DNA of 64,000 bases from positions 1 to 64,000 of the forward strand of contig CAMPVQ010000003.1 of NCBI GenBank assembly GCA_946997535.1, in the 5' to 3' direction. Every line of letters starts with the position of its first letter. Within the stretch, counting starts at the first letter, position 1. Source of the DNA: an uncultured Candidatus Saccharibacteria bacterium (lineage in GTDB: Bacteria; Patescibacteriota; Saccharimonadia; Saccharimonadales; Saccharimonadaceae). A program made the position numbers and the translations under genes. Positions 7,239-14,650 of this stretch are shown here, piece by piece. The notes under the pieces were generated by a model. That model was not told where the DNA came from and did not search any database. It saw nothing but the letters and a program-made list of their open reading frames with translations.

Positions 7239-7697
7239 GATACTATAATTTATAATACTATCTCCCGATGCTATGGCGAACGCCGCCAATTCATACCTGC
7301 CTGCCACGCGCTCTACTCTGGCTATTATATCTTTCTTATCCAATACCGATTGACTGGCGTCTATTACAACCACGCCTATTTTCCCTATCTGTTTATACGA
7401 TTTTCTAAGCTGATGGTCTATGGATGACAATGTCGTCACCTTTTTTATCTCAACCTTAACGCCGTCAATTAGTAAGTCTGGTGAACGTTTCCCTCGGGGA
7501 TAGTTCACCTCTGGCACCCAATAGATTTCTTTAACCTCTTGGTACTTTAAGAATGTGCGGAGAGTACGCTTCTTACTGTCACTTAAGCCGCTATAGCGCA
7601 GCTTCCATGTGTTATCGTAGCCATCACCATACACCTGCTTGCGCAGGCGCTCTGGCACTGGCTGGATACCTCTGATAATTTGCCTCTTCTTACTCAT
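7221..7697 (-). CDS. PD-(D/E)XK nuclease-like protein, copy 2
   Basis: A 158-residue paralog of the 5311-5964 product, with near-identical blocks (TWKLRYSGLSDS, KYQEVKEIYWVPEV, SPDLLIDGVKVEIK). The catalytic pattern Asp74, Glu83, Lys85 is intact. It ends in a TGA inside RNA unit 4, about 60 residues earlier than copy 1, which suggests that the core domain is about 150 residues. The promoter (TATACT, 7738-7733) is part of a 33-bp repeat shared with the portal-like gene. The 26 bp at the ATG match the portal-to-nuclease junction exactly, so the portal gene was deleted from this copy. Confidence 0.68.
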   Translation of the reverse strand: MSKKRQIIRGIQPVPERLRKQVYGDGYDNTWKLRYSGLSDSKKRTLRTFLKYQEVKEIYWVPEVNYPRGKRSPDLLIDGVKVEIKKVTTLSSIDHQLRKSYKQIGKIGVVVIDASQSVLDKKDIIARVERVAGRYELAAFAIASGDSIINYSIKKTIQ

Positions 7698-7790
7698 TTA
7701 ACCATTAAGTGAATTAGGGATAGCTACTATTTAGTATACCACATATGCTTACGACAACCTAATAATACCGAGGCTATATTATTTGGCTAT

Positions 7791-8135
7791 TTAGTCATTG
7801 AAGTGTATCGTGCCAACGCCATTCTCGTCGACTATCGGCGGCTCCGTGTCGTTACGGCGGTCGAAGAAGTCTGCCCAGTAGGGGTTTTCCTTGTCAAATA
7901 ACGCCTTTTGCTCTGGCGTAAAATTCCATGGGTAATCACACCATAAATTAAATATTCTATGACAGTCAAAGGATACTAAAAGCTCACCCATTATAAAATC
8001 ATCATTATTGAACCCGGGTGTATAAGATACATAGTGGTCTACCCAATATATCTGGTCTTTTTTATGTTCCTTCTCAAAGATGTATATGTCGTGTCCTCGT
8101 CTAATAATCTTTGGCGGCACTCTCCTCTTCTTCAC
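7791..8135 (-). CDS. Small protein with FDKENPYWADFF block, copy 3
   Basis: A 114-residue paralog of the products at 5004 and 6513. It starts with GTG (8135) after a perfect AGGAGG, in the same leader context as copy 1. The FDKENPYWADFF block and IVDENGVGTIHFND tail are kept; the middle (about 35-60) diverges most. No nuclease-like gene is left upstream; instead five hairpin-RNA units lie between it and the DHH phosphoesterase gene. It may be an orphan partner or a decoy copy. Confidence 0.7.
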   Translation of the reverse strand: MKKRRVPPKIIRRGHDIYIFEKEHKKDQIYWVDHYVSYTPGFNNDDFIMGELLVSFDCHRIFNLWCDYPWNFTPEQKALFDKENPYWADFFDRRNDTEPPIVDENGVGTIHFND

Positions 8136-8239
8136 TTGCGAATCCTCCTGATATTAGTATAGCCCATGTTTATGAAATGTAATAGGAGATATTTTGCTGG
8201 GGGTTTGACTTTCTGTGCTTTGTTTAATATACTAGAAGC

Positions 8240-8296
8240 ATAAGACGATTTGGGATCGCGAGCCCCTTTGGCACGCGGTGGATGAATCACTTTTTT
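8240..8296 (+). ncRNA. Predicted hairpin small RNA, unit 5 (partly degenerate)
   Basis: TTGACT (8205-8210), 17 bp, TATACT (8228-8233), start A at 8240. The inner stem CGCGAGCC/GGCACGCG is kept with one A-A mismatch, but the outer stem GACGATTTG/TGAATCACT has two mismatches. Six T follow. Confidence 0.6.
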
Positions 8297-8350
8297 GGTA
8301 TTGTATAAGATCCAGTTGGCTTTCTGTCCCGGGTTTGGTAGGACAGAGGT

Positions 8351-8408
8351 ATAAGGTGATTCATGGTCGCGAGCCCCTTTGGCATGCGGTCACTGAATCG
8401 TCTTTTTT
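8351..8408 (+). ncRNA. Predicted hairpin small RNA, unit 6
   Basis: TTGGCT (8316-8321), 17 bp, TAGGAC (8339-8344), start A at 8351. The promoter is the weakest of the set. Outer arms GGTGATTCA/TGAATCGTC pair; inner arms CGCGAGCC/GGCATGCG have one A-A mismatch; six T follow. Confidence 0.6.
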
Positions 8409-8463
8409 GGTATTGTATAAAAATCCGGTTGATTTTCTGCCCGTGGTTTAGTAGGATAGAAGT

Positions 8464-8520
8464 ATGAGGCGATTTGCGGTCGTGAGCCGTATGGTTTGCG
8501 GTCACTGAGTCGTCTTTTTT
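8464..8520 (+). ncRNA. Predicted hairpin small RNA, unit 7
   Basis: TTGATT (8429-8434), 17 bp, TAGGAT (8452-8457), start A at 8464. Outer arms GGCGATTTG/TGAGTCGTC; inner arms CGTGAGCC/GGTTTGCG with a 4-nt loop; six T. Confidence 0.72.
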
Positions 8521-8573
8521 GTATTGTATAAAATCCAGTTGACTTTTTGCCAGGGGTTTAGTAGGATAGAAGT

Positions 8574-8630
8574 ACAAGGCGATTCGTGGTCGCGAGCCGT
8601 ATGGTTTGCGGTCACTGAGTCGTCTTTTTT
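8574..8630 (+). ncRNA. Predicted hairpin small RNA, unit 8
   Basis: TTGACT (8539-8544), 17 bp, TAGGAT (8562-8567), start A at 8574. The arms can pair nearly continuously for about 21 bp: GGCGATTC/GAGTCGTC, GTG/CAC after one bulged T, GT/GT wobbles, then CGCGAGCC/GGTTTGCG with loop GTAT. Six T follow. Confidence 0.75.
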
Positions 8631-8683
8631 GTATTATATAAAATCTGATTGACTTTATGTCCAGGGTTTGGTAGGATAGAAGT

Positions 8684-8741
8684 ACAAGGCGATTTGTGGT
8701 CGTGGCCTCGTTTGGCTGCGGTCACTGAATCGCCTTTTTTT
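8684..8741 (+). ncRNA. Predicted hairpin small RNA, unit 9
   Basis: TTGACT (8649-8654), 17 bp, TAGGAT (8672-8677), start A at 8684. Outer arms GGCGATTTG/TGAATCGCC; inner arms CGTGGCC/GGCTGCG, changed on both sides relative to unit 8 with pairing kept; seven T follow. Confidence 0.75.
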
Positions 8742-8797
8742 AATACCGTAATTTATGATATGGCCACTTGAAGTTATGGCAAAGGTTTAATGCTTAT

Positions 8798-9910
8798 TTA
8801 TTTTACCCTGAAATTGCCTAAATTGATACCGTGGCTGAGGCTGGCATGCTCGGTTGTCTGCTTGGCCTGCTGCACCGCTTGCTCGGCGGCACTTGTGGCG
8901 CTTTGCTCGGCCTGCTGGCTATCGTACTCGGCATAAAGTTGGTCAAGCGCCTGAATTAACTCTGGTAGGAACTCGTCGTATGTGCCGTAAGTGCGGAAGC
9001 CCGCGGCGTAAGGATGTCCGTCGCCACCAAATGACTTGGCGAGGAGGTTGGCTAGTGGCGCGTTGGAGCGAATTTTGCCGGTGATTTTCTCGTCGGGGTA
9101 AGTTTTGATGCCGATGGCAAGGTCGACGCCAATCACGAGGCGCATTTCATCAAGCACCAACATGGTTGGATTGTACTCGTTGCTATACTCGTGGACCTCG
9201 TCGAATGGTACGTGAATCAAGGCGGTGCGGCCGTCGTTAAAGTATTCGATACGCTCAATCAGCCGTCCTTTGTATTCAAGAATGCGTGGCGACTTCTTCA
9301 TTAGCTCGCGACGCTCGTCTTCGATGGCGGCTGGGTTGGCGCCGGCCGCGACTAGCTTGCTACAGGCGAGGAAGCTGCCGGCCGTGGTGGCTGGTGTGGT
9401 GAGGCCGAGGGAATCTGCCTGAATGGAGATGAACATTAGTTCGGCGGCCAGTGGGCTGATGTGCCACTGCTCTTCTTCGCAGATGTCAAAGATGAGTTCG
9501 CCAGTTGAAACGGCGGTGTCGCTGATGATGTAATCGGCTGGGAACGGCAAATCGGTGTCCACTCCTACGTGGTGGTCGAGTACTAGCACGGGGTGAGAAC
9601 TGAGGAAGTTCATTGCCACGGGGTCGTCGGTGGTCTTACCCATTAGCGTCTTGGCTGAGGTGTCAACGATGATGGCCATGTCGCAACTTGGATCGATGTC
9701 GAGCTGGACACGGTCCCAGCCCTTGATGTAACGGAGGTAAGTTGGCGTTTGCACTGGGCACTGTAGCGCAACTTGTTTGCCAAGCCCACTTAAAATTTCT
9801 TCAAGCGCAAGCGCTGAGCCAATGGAGTCACCGTCAGGGTTCTCGGCCTGCAAGACTAAAATTTTGCGGGCGGAATTAATCCAGCCCCGTTGTTTATCGT
9901 TCAAAATCAT
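8798..9910 (-). CDS. nrnA: DHH/DHHA1 phosphoesterase (NrnA-like oligoribonuclease / pAp phosphatase)
   Basis: A 370-residue DHH-family protein. Motifs are NPDGDSIGSALAL near residue 26, IIVDTSA, the DHH triad in VLDHHVGVDTDLP, and GGDGHPYAAG in the DHHA1 domain. NrnA-type enzymes degrade short RNA oligonucleotides and dephosphorylate pAp. A Gln/Ala-rich tail follows the catalytic part. The start is fixed by an extended -10 (TGC then TATAAT, 9923-9918) 7 nt before the ATG, so the mRNA is probably leaderless. It is divergent from the membrane protein gene at 10032. Confidence 0.88.
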   Translation of the reverse strand: MILNDKQRGWINSARKILVLQAENPDGDSIGSALALEEILSGLGKQVALQCPVQTPTYLRYIKGWDRVQLDIDPSCDMAIIVDTSAKTLMGKTTDDPVAMNFLSSHPVLVLDHHVGVDTDLPFPADYIISDTAVSTGELIFDICEEEQWHISPLAAELMFISIQADSLGLTTPATTAGSFLACSKLVAAGANPAAIEDERRELMKKSPRILEYKGRLIERIEYFNDGRTALIHVPFDEVHEYSNEYNPTMLVLDEMRLVIGVDLAIGIKTYPDEKITGKIRSNAPLANLLAKSFGGDGHPYAAGFRTYGTYDEFLPELIQALDQLYAEYDSQQAEQSATSAAEQAVQQAKQTTEHASLSHGINLGNFRVK

Positions 9911-10031
9911 TACCTATATTATAGCACTATTCTGGGGCTGGACAACATTAGCATTTTATGGTATAATACAAGTACTTTGTAGAAAGGCTGCAAAGAGAAC
10001 TTTACGTTCTACCTACAATTTAGGAGCTGAA

Positions 10032-10661
10032 ATGATTGATATGGTAACCGTTATGCAAGTTGTATTTAAGTTGATACTCGCCGTGATTGTGGTCATACTC
10101 GTGGCACTCGCGGTCAGCAAGCTAAGAGTTAAGTACACTAAACAACTTTACCGGCGTAAGCTGGCGGCTTATCGGGCGCTGCGTCGTGCGGCGTTTTACC
10201 TGCTAGCGGGCAGCGTGATGAATGTAGTGCTATATCTGGTGTTTAACCGGTTTGTGCAAGAGTCAGCTGCCGCGTACGGAGTGATTTATTGCTTAGCGCC
10301 ATTGTGCATTGCGGCGGTTTTCGCCTACATTGCCCTGCTGGTGTTTATTTACGGCAATAATTTTTACGCACGCTCGGAGCTAGTTCGTCACGATAAATAT
10401 AACATGATTTATCCAAATGAATTTGCCGAAAGAGGTGATAAACTTGCTAATCTGAAGCCACGTTCGAAGGCTATCCCTTCACCATTGGACCGTATGTCGG
10501 AGATGCCGAGGAAGCCAATTGATGCTTTTATGGGTGATTTTTCTGAATCAAACGAGTTCAAACGTGTGGCGAAGTCAAATGATGGTGCCAAAAGCACTGT
10601 TGGAACTATGGCTCAGTCGAATGATGCGGCAACTGCCGACAATCTTCCTAAGAAGAAGTAG
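10032..10661 (+). CDS. Hypothetical three-TM membrane protein
   Basis: A 209-residue protein of no recognised family. Hydrophobic segments lie at about 8-28, 52-70 and 82-108, followed by a polar Ser/Lys-rich cytoplasmic-type tail of about 100 residues ending in PKKK. The start chosen is the ATG at 10032 because AGGAG lies 5 nt before it; the longer frame from 9777 runs back through the divergent DHH gene. Promoter: TGGACA (9939-9944), 17 bp, TATAAT (9962-9967) with TGG before it. A strong terminator hairpin follows. Confidence 0.75.
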   Translation: MIDMVTVMQVVFKLILAVIVVILVALAVSKLRVKYTKQLYRRKLAAYRALRRAAFYLLAGSVMNVVLYLVFNRFVQESAAAYGVIYCLAPLCIAAVFAYIALLVFIYGNNFYARSELVRHDKYNMIYPNEFAERGDKLANLKPRSKAIPSPLDRMSEMPRKPIDAFMGDFSESNEFKRVAKSNDGAKSTVGTMAQSNDAATADNLPKKK

Positions 10662-10669
10662 TAACCCCC

Positions 10670-10697
10670 CCGCCAATGTTACATTGGCGGGATTTTT
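10670..10697 (+). terminator. Terminator of the 10032-10661 gene
   Basis: Perfect inverted repeat CCGCCAATGT (10670-10679) / ACATTGGCGG (10681-10690), then GATTTTTTT on the plus strand. Confidence 0.8.
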
Positions 10698-10703
10698 TTA
10701 GCC

Positions 10704-11333
10704 TTATTGCAAGAGCTTGCGGCCGCTGAGGGCATGGCCGAGAGTGATTTGGTCGGTGTATTCAAGGTCAACACCAATCGGGATGCCGCGCGCCAAGCGG
10801 CTGATTTTGACACCACTAAGGTCGGCTTGCTCGAGCTGTTTTTGAATGTAGAGTGCGGTGGACTCGCCTTCCACGCTGGCGTTGGTGGCAAGAATTACCT
10901 CTTGCACAGCGTCGCGTTTAATGCGGTCAATTAGCTCGGGGATGTGAAGCGCCTCTGGCCCTACGCCGTCAATCGGCGAAATCACGCCGCCCAAAACGTG
11001 GTAAGTCCCTTTATACAAGTTGGTGCCTTCAATAGCGAGGACATCGAATGGATCCTCAACCACTGCCACGGTGGTGCGGTCGCGGTCGGGCGCACTGTAA
11101 AGCGGCGAGACGGGCTCGTCGGCGTCAATCAGGGCGAAGGTAACTGGGCAGCGCTTGACACTGTCGTGCAATGAGCTGAGCGCCGCGGACAGCTTGGCGG
11201 CCTTTTTGCGGTCGCCTTTTAGGCACGCGTAAGCATAGCGCTCGGCCGTCTTGGCGCCCACGCCCGGCAGTGCGCTAAAGGCGTCAATTAATTCAACCAG
11301 CGCCCGCGGCAAACTAGCTTTGCCCCCTGGCAT
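10704..11333 (-). CDS. recR: Recombination mediator RecR with degenerate zinc finger
   Basis: A 209-residue RecR, a ring-forming mediator that helps load RecA at gaps. The helix-hairpin-helix (FSALPGVGAKTAERYA, 19-34) and Toprim domain (VAVVEDPFDVLAIEGT; EVILATNASVEGE; ISRLARGIPIGVDLEYTD) are clear. The four-Cys zinc finger expected at about 58-82 is lost: only Cys62 remains and the other ligand positions are non-Cys. The ATG overlaps the ybaB stop (TAATG), so the two are co-translated, the usual ybaB-recR order. Confidence 0.93.
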   Translation of the reverse strand: MPGGKASLPRALVELIDAFSALPGVGAKTAERYAYACLKGDRKKAAKLSAALSSLHDSVKRCPVTFALIDADEPVSPLYSAPDRDRTTVAVVEDPFDVLAIEGTNLYKGTYHVLGGVISPIDGVGPEALHIPELIDRIKRDAVQEVILATNASVEGESTALYIQKQLEQADLSGVKISRLARGIPIGVDLEYTDQITLGHALSGRKLLQ

Positions 11334-11632
11334 TAGAGCCCGAGGCCGCCCATCATGCCACCCATCAGTGGCTTAACTTTTTCAGCAGCGACGTCTTGTG
11401 CTGCCTTGAGGCCATCCTGAATTGCGGCCTTAATCCAGGCTTCGAGTTCGCCTTTTTTATTGAGGTCGATGAGGTCAGGGTTGACTTTAACGTCTACCAC
11501 CTTGAGCTCACCATTGAACTGAATGGTGATGGCGCCGTCGCCTGCCTCAACCTCAACAATCTCTTTCTTAAGCTCCTTTTGCGCTTGGCGCATCTTCTTT
11601 AGCATTTCCATTTGGTCTTTAAATCCGGCCAT
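11333..11632 (-). CDS. ybaB: YbaB/EbfC family nucleoid-associated protein
   Basis: A 99-residue small DNA-binding protein. It has the coiled-coil start (QMEMLKKMRQAQKELKKEI), a central beta region (GAITIQFNGELKVVDVKVNP) and a helical tail ending in PLMGGMMGGLGL, all typical of the family. It precedes recR, as in most bacteria. An AGGAGG site fixes the start, and an extended -10 (TGT then TATAAT on the minus strand) overlaps the divergent promoter of the GT-C gene. Confidence 0.92.
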   Translation of the reverse strand: MAGFKDQMEMLKKMRQAQKELKKEIVEVEAGDGAITIQFNGELKVVDVKVNPDLIDLNKKGELEAWIKAAIQDGLKAAQDVAAEKVKPLMGGMMGGLGL

Positions 11633-11657
11633 AAATCCTCCTTAAGTTATCATCTCA

Positions 11658-11677
11658 ATTATAACATATGTTATAAT
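11658..11677. promoter_or_regulatory. Palindromic divergent promoter: two extended -10 boxes back to back
   Basis: The 20 bp ATTATAACATATGTTATAAT form a perfect palindrome containing TGTTATAAT on both strands. One half serves ybaB-recR (leader with AGGAGG), the other serves the glycosyltransferase at 11685 (leaderless). Polymerase bound to one side should exclude the other. Confidence 0.65.
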
Positions 11678-11684
11678 GATATTG

Positions 11685-13208
11685 ATGATGCGTAAATTTA
11701 TGCTGAAGCATAGTTGGCTCTATCGGTACCGGTACTGGTGGTCAATTATTTGTTTAGCGTTGTTTGCGCTAACGATGATTTTTAGCAATTTAGACACGAT
11801 GCCAAACGGTTTGTCGGCAGCCGAAGAAGCCAACGTGGCGCACGTGAGTAGTATCAAGCCGGCGATGCTCTACCGTGATTCGTCGCGGCTGAATTATGTG
11901 GCGAATTGGCCGTGGACGGCGGCCGAGATTGCCAGTACGCAGTTACTGGGGCGTAGCGTGTTTGCTTGGCGCTTGCCGGCAGCAATTTTAGCGCTGGTGA
12001 CCATTGGTGTCATGATGGCGTTAATTTGGCGGATGCGCAAGCCGTCGTTGGCAGTGATTGCGGGCTTTTTAATGGCGTCGAGCGCCGGCTTTTTGTGTCT
12101 AGGGCGTGAAGCAACTCCAGTGGTAATGACAGCCTGCTTGCTCAGCATTGCGTTGTACAACGGTTATCTGGTGCTAAACCATACACTGTCGAAGTGGCGG
12201 TTGCGTTTGGCGCGGTGGTGCTTGGTGGTAGTGCTGGCGCTCTTGCCATACTTGACGGGCGGCTTTTTAGCGGTAGTGGTTCTTTTACTTGCAACACTGG
12301 CGCATCCGCGGGGGCGGCTGCTATTTAAGGAGCACAAGGGCGCTTACTTAGCTTATTTGGTGACGGGCGTGGTACTGTGGCTACCGTGGTTTGCGTCACT
12401 CGCGATGGATATCTTGCACGGCGGCAAGGCTAATTTGGTGTCACAAATGTTGCTGCTGCCGAGCCACAATTTAGCCGACCTCGGCGGCGCCGTGATGGCA
12501 GTGCTAGGCTTTATCCACCTAAAGGGCGCGCCGTATCTGTTGCCAGTGGGACTGTTAACACTGGTAGACACGGCGCTAGCCATTTGGGGGATTTGGGTGC
12601 TGGCGAGCCACTTTGCGTCGGTGCGTTCGCGCTTGATTTTGTTATTATTCGCCGCCTTTTTGCAGCCAGCCATGGTGGCACTGCTCTTTATTCCGCTAAC
12701 TTTGCTGGTGGTGTTGGGGCTCGGCGATATTATCGACCGCTGGTATACCCTCTTCCCGCGCAATCCGTACGCGCGAACGTTTGCCCTGATTCCGCTCTCG
12801 GCGCTGATTATTTCACTTGGCTGGTTTAATTCGGAGCGTTATTTTGCGGCGCTTAATTATCATGCGCCAGTGGTTTATAACTACAACGAGGAGTATCAAA
12901 CGGCGTATCAGTTATCTAAAGATAGAAGTATCGAAGTCCTAGTGGTGCCGGATGACAAAATTAACCTCTATTATGCTGTGCAGTCACACCACCATGTGAC
13001 GGTAATCGGGGCGAGTGCGGCTGACCAGTTGAGAATGTCGGACTTTAAAGAGAACAGTAAGATGGCGGTGCTTGGGTCGGCGAACTTCCGCCCCGACGAA
13101 AAACAGCTGAAGGAGCGTTCGGTGCTGGCTGGCTGGCGTAAAAATCACCCCGTGCTCGCGCGCATTTATTACGGTGATGCGCAGCTAGACCAGTCGGCGG
13201 CACAATAA
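11685..13208 (+). CDS. GT-C family membrane glycosyltransferase (ArnT/PMT-like)
   Basis: A protein of about 507 residues with a cytoplasmic basic start, about ten to twelve hydrophobic segments, and a periplasmic-type first loop carrying GLSAAEEANVAH, an acidic motif placed as in ArnT/PMT-type lipid-linked sugar transferases. The C-terminal 100 residues are soluble. It probably glycosylates cell-envelope components; the acceptor is unknown. The start at 11685 is chosen because TATAAT (11672-11677) ends 7 nt before it. The upstream ATG at 11676 lies inside the -10 box and cannot be transcribed. Confidence 0.75.
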   Translation: MMRKFMLKHSWLYRYRYWWSIICLALFALTMIFSNLDTMPNGLSAAEEANVAHVSSIKPAMLYRDSSRLNYVANWPWTAAEIASTQLLGRSVFAWRLPAAILALVTIGVMMALIWRMRKPSLAVIAGFLMASSAGFLCLGREATPVVMTACLLSIALYNGYLVLNHTLSKWRLRLARWCLVVVLALLPYLTGGFLAVVVLLLATLAHPRGRLLFKEHKGAYLAYLVTGVVLWLPWFASLAMDILHGGKANLVSQMLLLPSHNLADLGGAVMAVLGFIHLKGAPYLLPVGLLTLVDTALAIWGIWVLASHFASVRSRLILLLFAAFLQPAMVALLFIPLTLLVVLGLGDIIDRWYTLFPRNPYARTFALIPLSALIISLGWFNSERYFAALNYHAPVVYNYNEEYQTAYQLSKDRSIEVLVVPDDKINLYYAVQSHHHVTVIGASAADQLRMSDFKENSKMAVLGSANFRPDEKQLKERSVLAGWRKNHPVLARIYYGDAQLDQSAAQ

Positions 13209-13234
13209 ATTCGCTTGCAATACTTTAATAAATT

Positions 13235-13260
13235 AGCCCCTTCAGCGAGGGGCTTTATTA
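13235..13260. terminator. Bidirectional terminator between the GT-C gene and dnaB
   Basis: Arms AGCCCC (13235-13240) and GGGGCT (13249-13254) with T-rich sequence on both sides serve the two convergent genes. Confidence 0.65.
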
Positions 13261-13264
13261 GTAA

Positions 13265-14650
13265 CTATTGGCGTTTCTTCTCGAGCGACATGAACTTCAG
13301 CTGGTCTGGATGGAAGTACAGTTCGACGTTGCCGGTTGGACCGTTACGGTGCTTGGCGATAATGAGGTCGGTGATATGTTGGCGCTCAGTGTCGGGGTTG
13401 TAGTAGTCTTCGCGATAGAGGAACATCACGATATCAGCGTCCTGCTCGATGGAGCCGGATTCGCGGAGGTCGGAGAGCATTGGGCGCTTGTCAGGGCGCT
13501 GTTCCACAGTACGGCTGAGCTGCGAAAGCGCCACCACTGGCACGTTGAGCTCGCGGGCGATGAGTTTTAGGCCGCGCGAGATTTCACTCACCTCTTGTAC
13601 GCGGTTGTCGCCATAGTTTTTACTACCACTCATCAGCTGCAAGTAGTCGACGATAATGAGCCCCAGCGGCGTCTTGTGGGCTTGGCGCTGCGCCATGGTG
13701 CGCATCTCAAGAATGGACATACCGGGCTTATCGCTGAAGTAAATTGGCACTTCGGCCATCTCGCCCATGGCGTCGGAGATTTTGGCGAAGTCTTCTTCGG
13801 TCAAATTGCCGGTGCGAATGTTCCAGCTGTTCACGCCCGAGGCCTCGGCTACCATGCGGTCAACGGTTTGGTCGTTACTCATTTCAAGGTTGAAAATAAG
13901 CACTGCTTGACCGCTCTTGCGGGCGGAGTTGTAGGCGAGGTTCTGCGCGAAGGTTGACTTACCCATGGCTGGGCGAGCAGCAAGAATAATGAGGTCCGAC
14001 TTCTGGAGACCGGCGGTGAGAGTGTCAAGGTCCTTGAAGCCCGTCGGCAGACCACGCAAAGTGCCTTTGTTACGGTGTAATTCTTCCATGCGGTCAAACG
14101 AACTAGACAGGATGGAGTCGATTTTGACTAGGTCGGTCTTTTGTGAGATTTCGCTTACTGAAAAGAGGTTGGCTTCGGCCTGCGCCAATACCTTTTGCAC
14201 ATCTTCGCCCTGGTCAAAGCCGAGCTTGGTGATTTGCGCGCCGGCACTAATCAAGCGACGCCGGACAGCGGCGGTAGCGATAATGTTGGCGTATTCCACG
14301 GCGTGCGCTGAGTTTGGCACGAGATTGGCAAGCTCACCGAGATACTGAATGCCGCCAATGCCCTCGATTTCGCCGTTATTCTTCAACTCGTTTCCGAGAG
14401 TCAGCATATCTATAGGCGCGTGGCGCTCATAAAGACGCAAAATGGCGCGGTAAATCGTGGCGTGGCGTGTGTCATAAAAGTCGTCGGCATTGACTTTGTC
14501 GCCTACATCAACCAGCACTTCTTGGTCGGTCAAGATGGAGCCGAGCAACGACATCTCGGCGTCAACATTTTGCGGTGGAACCTTGCCGCTGGCGCGCTCC
14601 TCGTTGTAGCTTGGGGCGGCTGCGCTGCGCGTAGCTTTAGAATTCGTCAT
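13265..14650 (-). CDS. dnaB: Replicative DNA helicase DnaB
   Basis: A 461-residue DnaB, the hexameric 5'-3' helicase of the replication fork. The N-terminal domain (PPQNVDAEMSLLGSIL, about 25-40) precedes a RecA-type core with Walker A AARPAMGKST, Walker B LGLIIVDYLQLM, and the SQLSRTVEQRPDKRPMLSDL switch region; an arginine-finger region near FLYREDYYNPD follows. No intein is present. The start lies inside the 3' end of dnaX (14-nt overlap), which couples helicase and clamp-loader expression. Confidence 0.97.
   Translation of the reverse strand: MTNSKATRSAAAPSYNEERASGKVPPQNVDAEMSLLGSILTDQEVLVDVGDKVNADDFYDTRHATIYRAILRLYERHAPIDMLTLGNELKNNGEIEGIGGIQYLGELANLVPNSAHAVEYANIIATAAVRRRLISAGAQITKLGFDQGEDVQKVLAQAEANLFSVSEISQKTDLVKIDSILSSSFDRMEELHRNKGTLRGLPTGFKDLDTLTAGLQKSDLIILAARPAMGKSTFAQNLAYNSARKSGQAVLIFNLEMSNDQTVDRMVAEASGVNSWNIRTGNLTEEDFAKISDAMGEMAEVPIYFSDKPGMSILEMRTMAQRQAHKTPLGLIIVDYLQLMSGSKNYGDNRVQEVSEISRGLKLIARELNVPVVALSQLSRTVEQRPDKRPMLSDLRESGSIEQDADIVMFLYREDYYNPDTERQHITDLIIAKHRNGPTGNVELYFHPDQLKFMSLEKKRQ

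Larger units (their letters stand above)
8205..8741 (+). repeat. Tandem array of five promoter-hairpin-terminator units (units 5-9)
   Basis: Five head-to-tail copies (-35 boxes at 8205, 8316, 8429, 8539 and 8649; period 110-113 bp). This explains the 660-bp stretch between the third small-protein gene and the DHH gene. Units 5 and 6 are the most degenerate in promoter or stem. The minus-strand frame 8287-8577 is only the complement of the array. Confidence 0.85.

Noticed and set aside
8287..8577. Minus-strand reading frame of 96 codons across RNA units 5-7
   Set aside because: Complement of the RNA array, with no start signals and no homology beyond the repeat itself.
6928..8741. The regular 110-bp repeats as a CRISPR array
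   Set aside because: Repeats are longer than CRISPR repeats, have no variable spacers of constant length, no cas genes are nearby, and each unit has promoter, hairpin and terminator features.
9777..10031. N-terminal 85 codons of the long frame leading into the 10032 gene
   Set aside because: They lie antisense to the nrnA start and upstream of the promoter; AGGAG before 10032 marks the real start.
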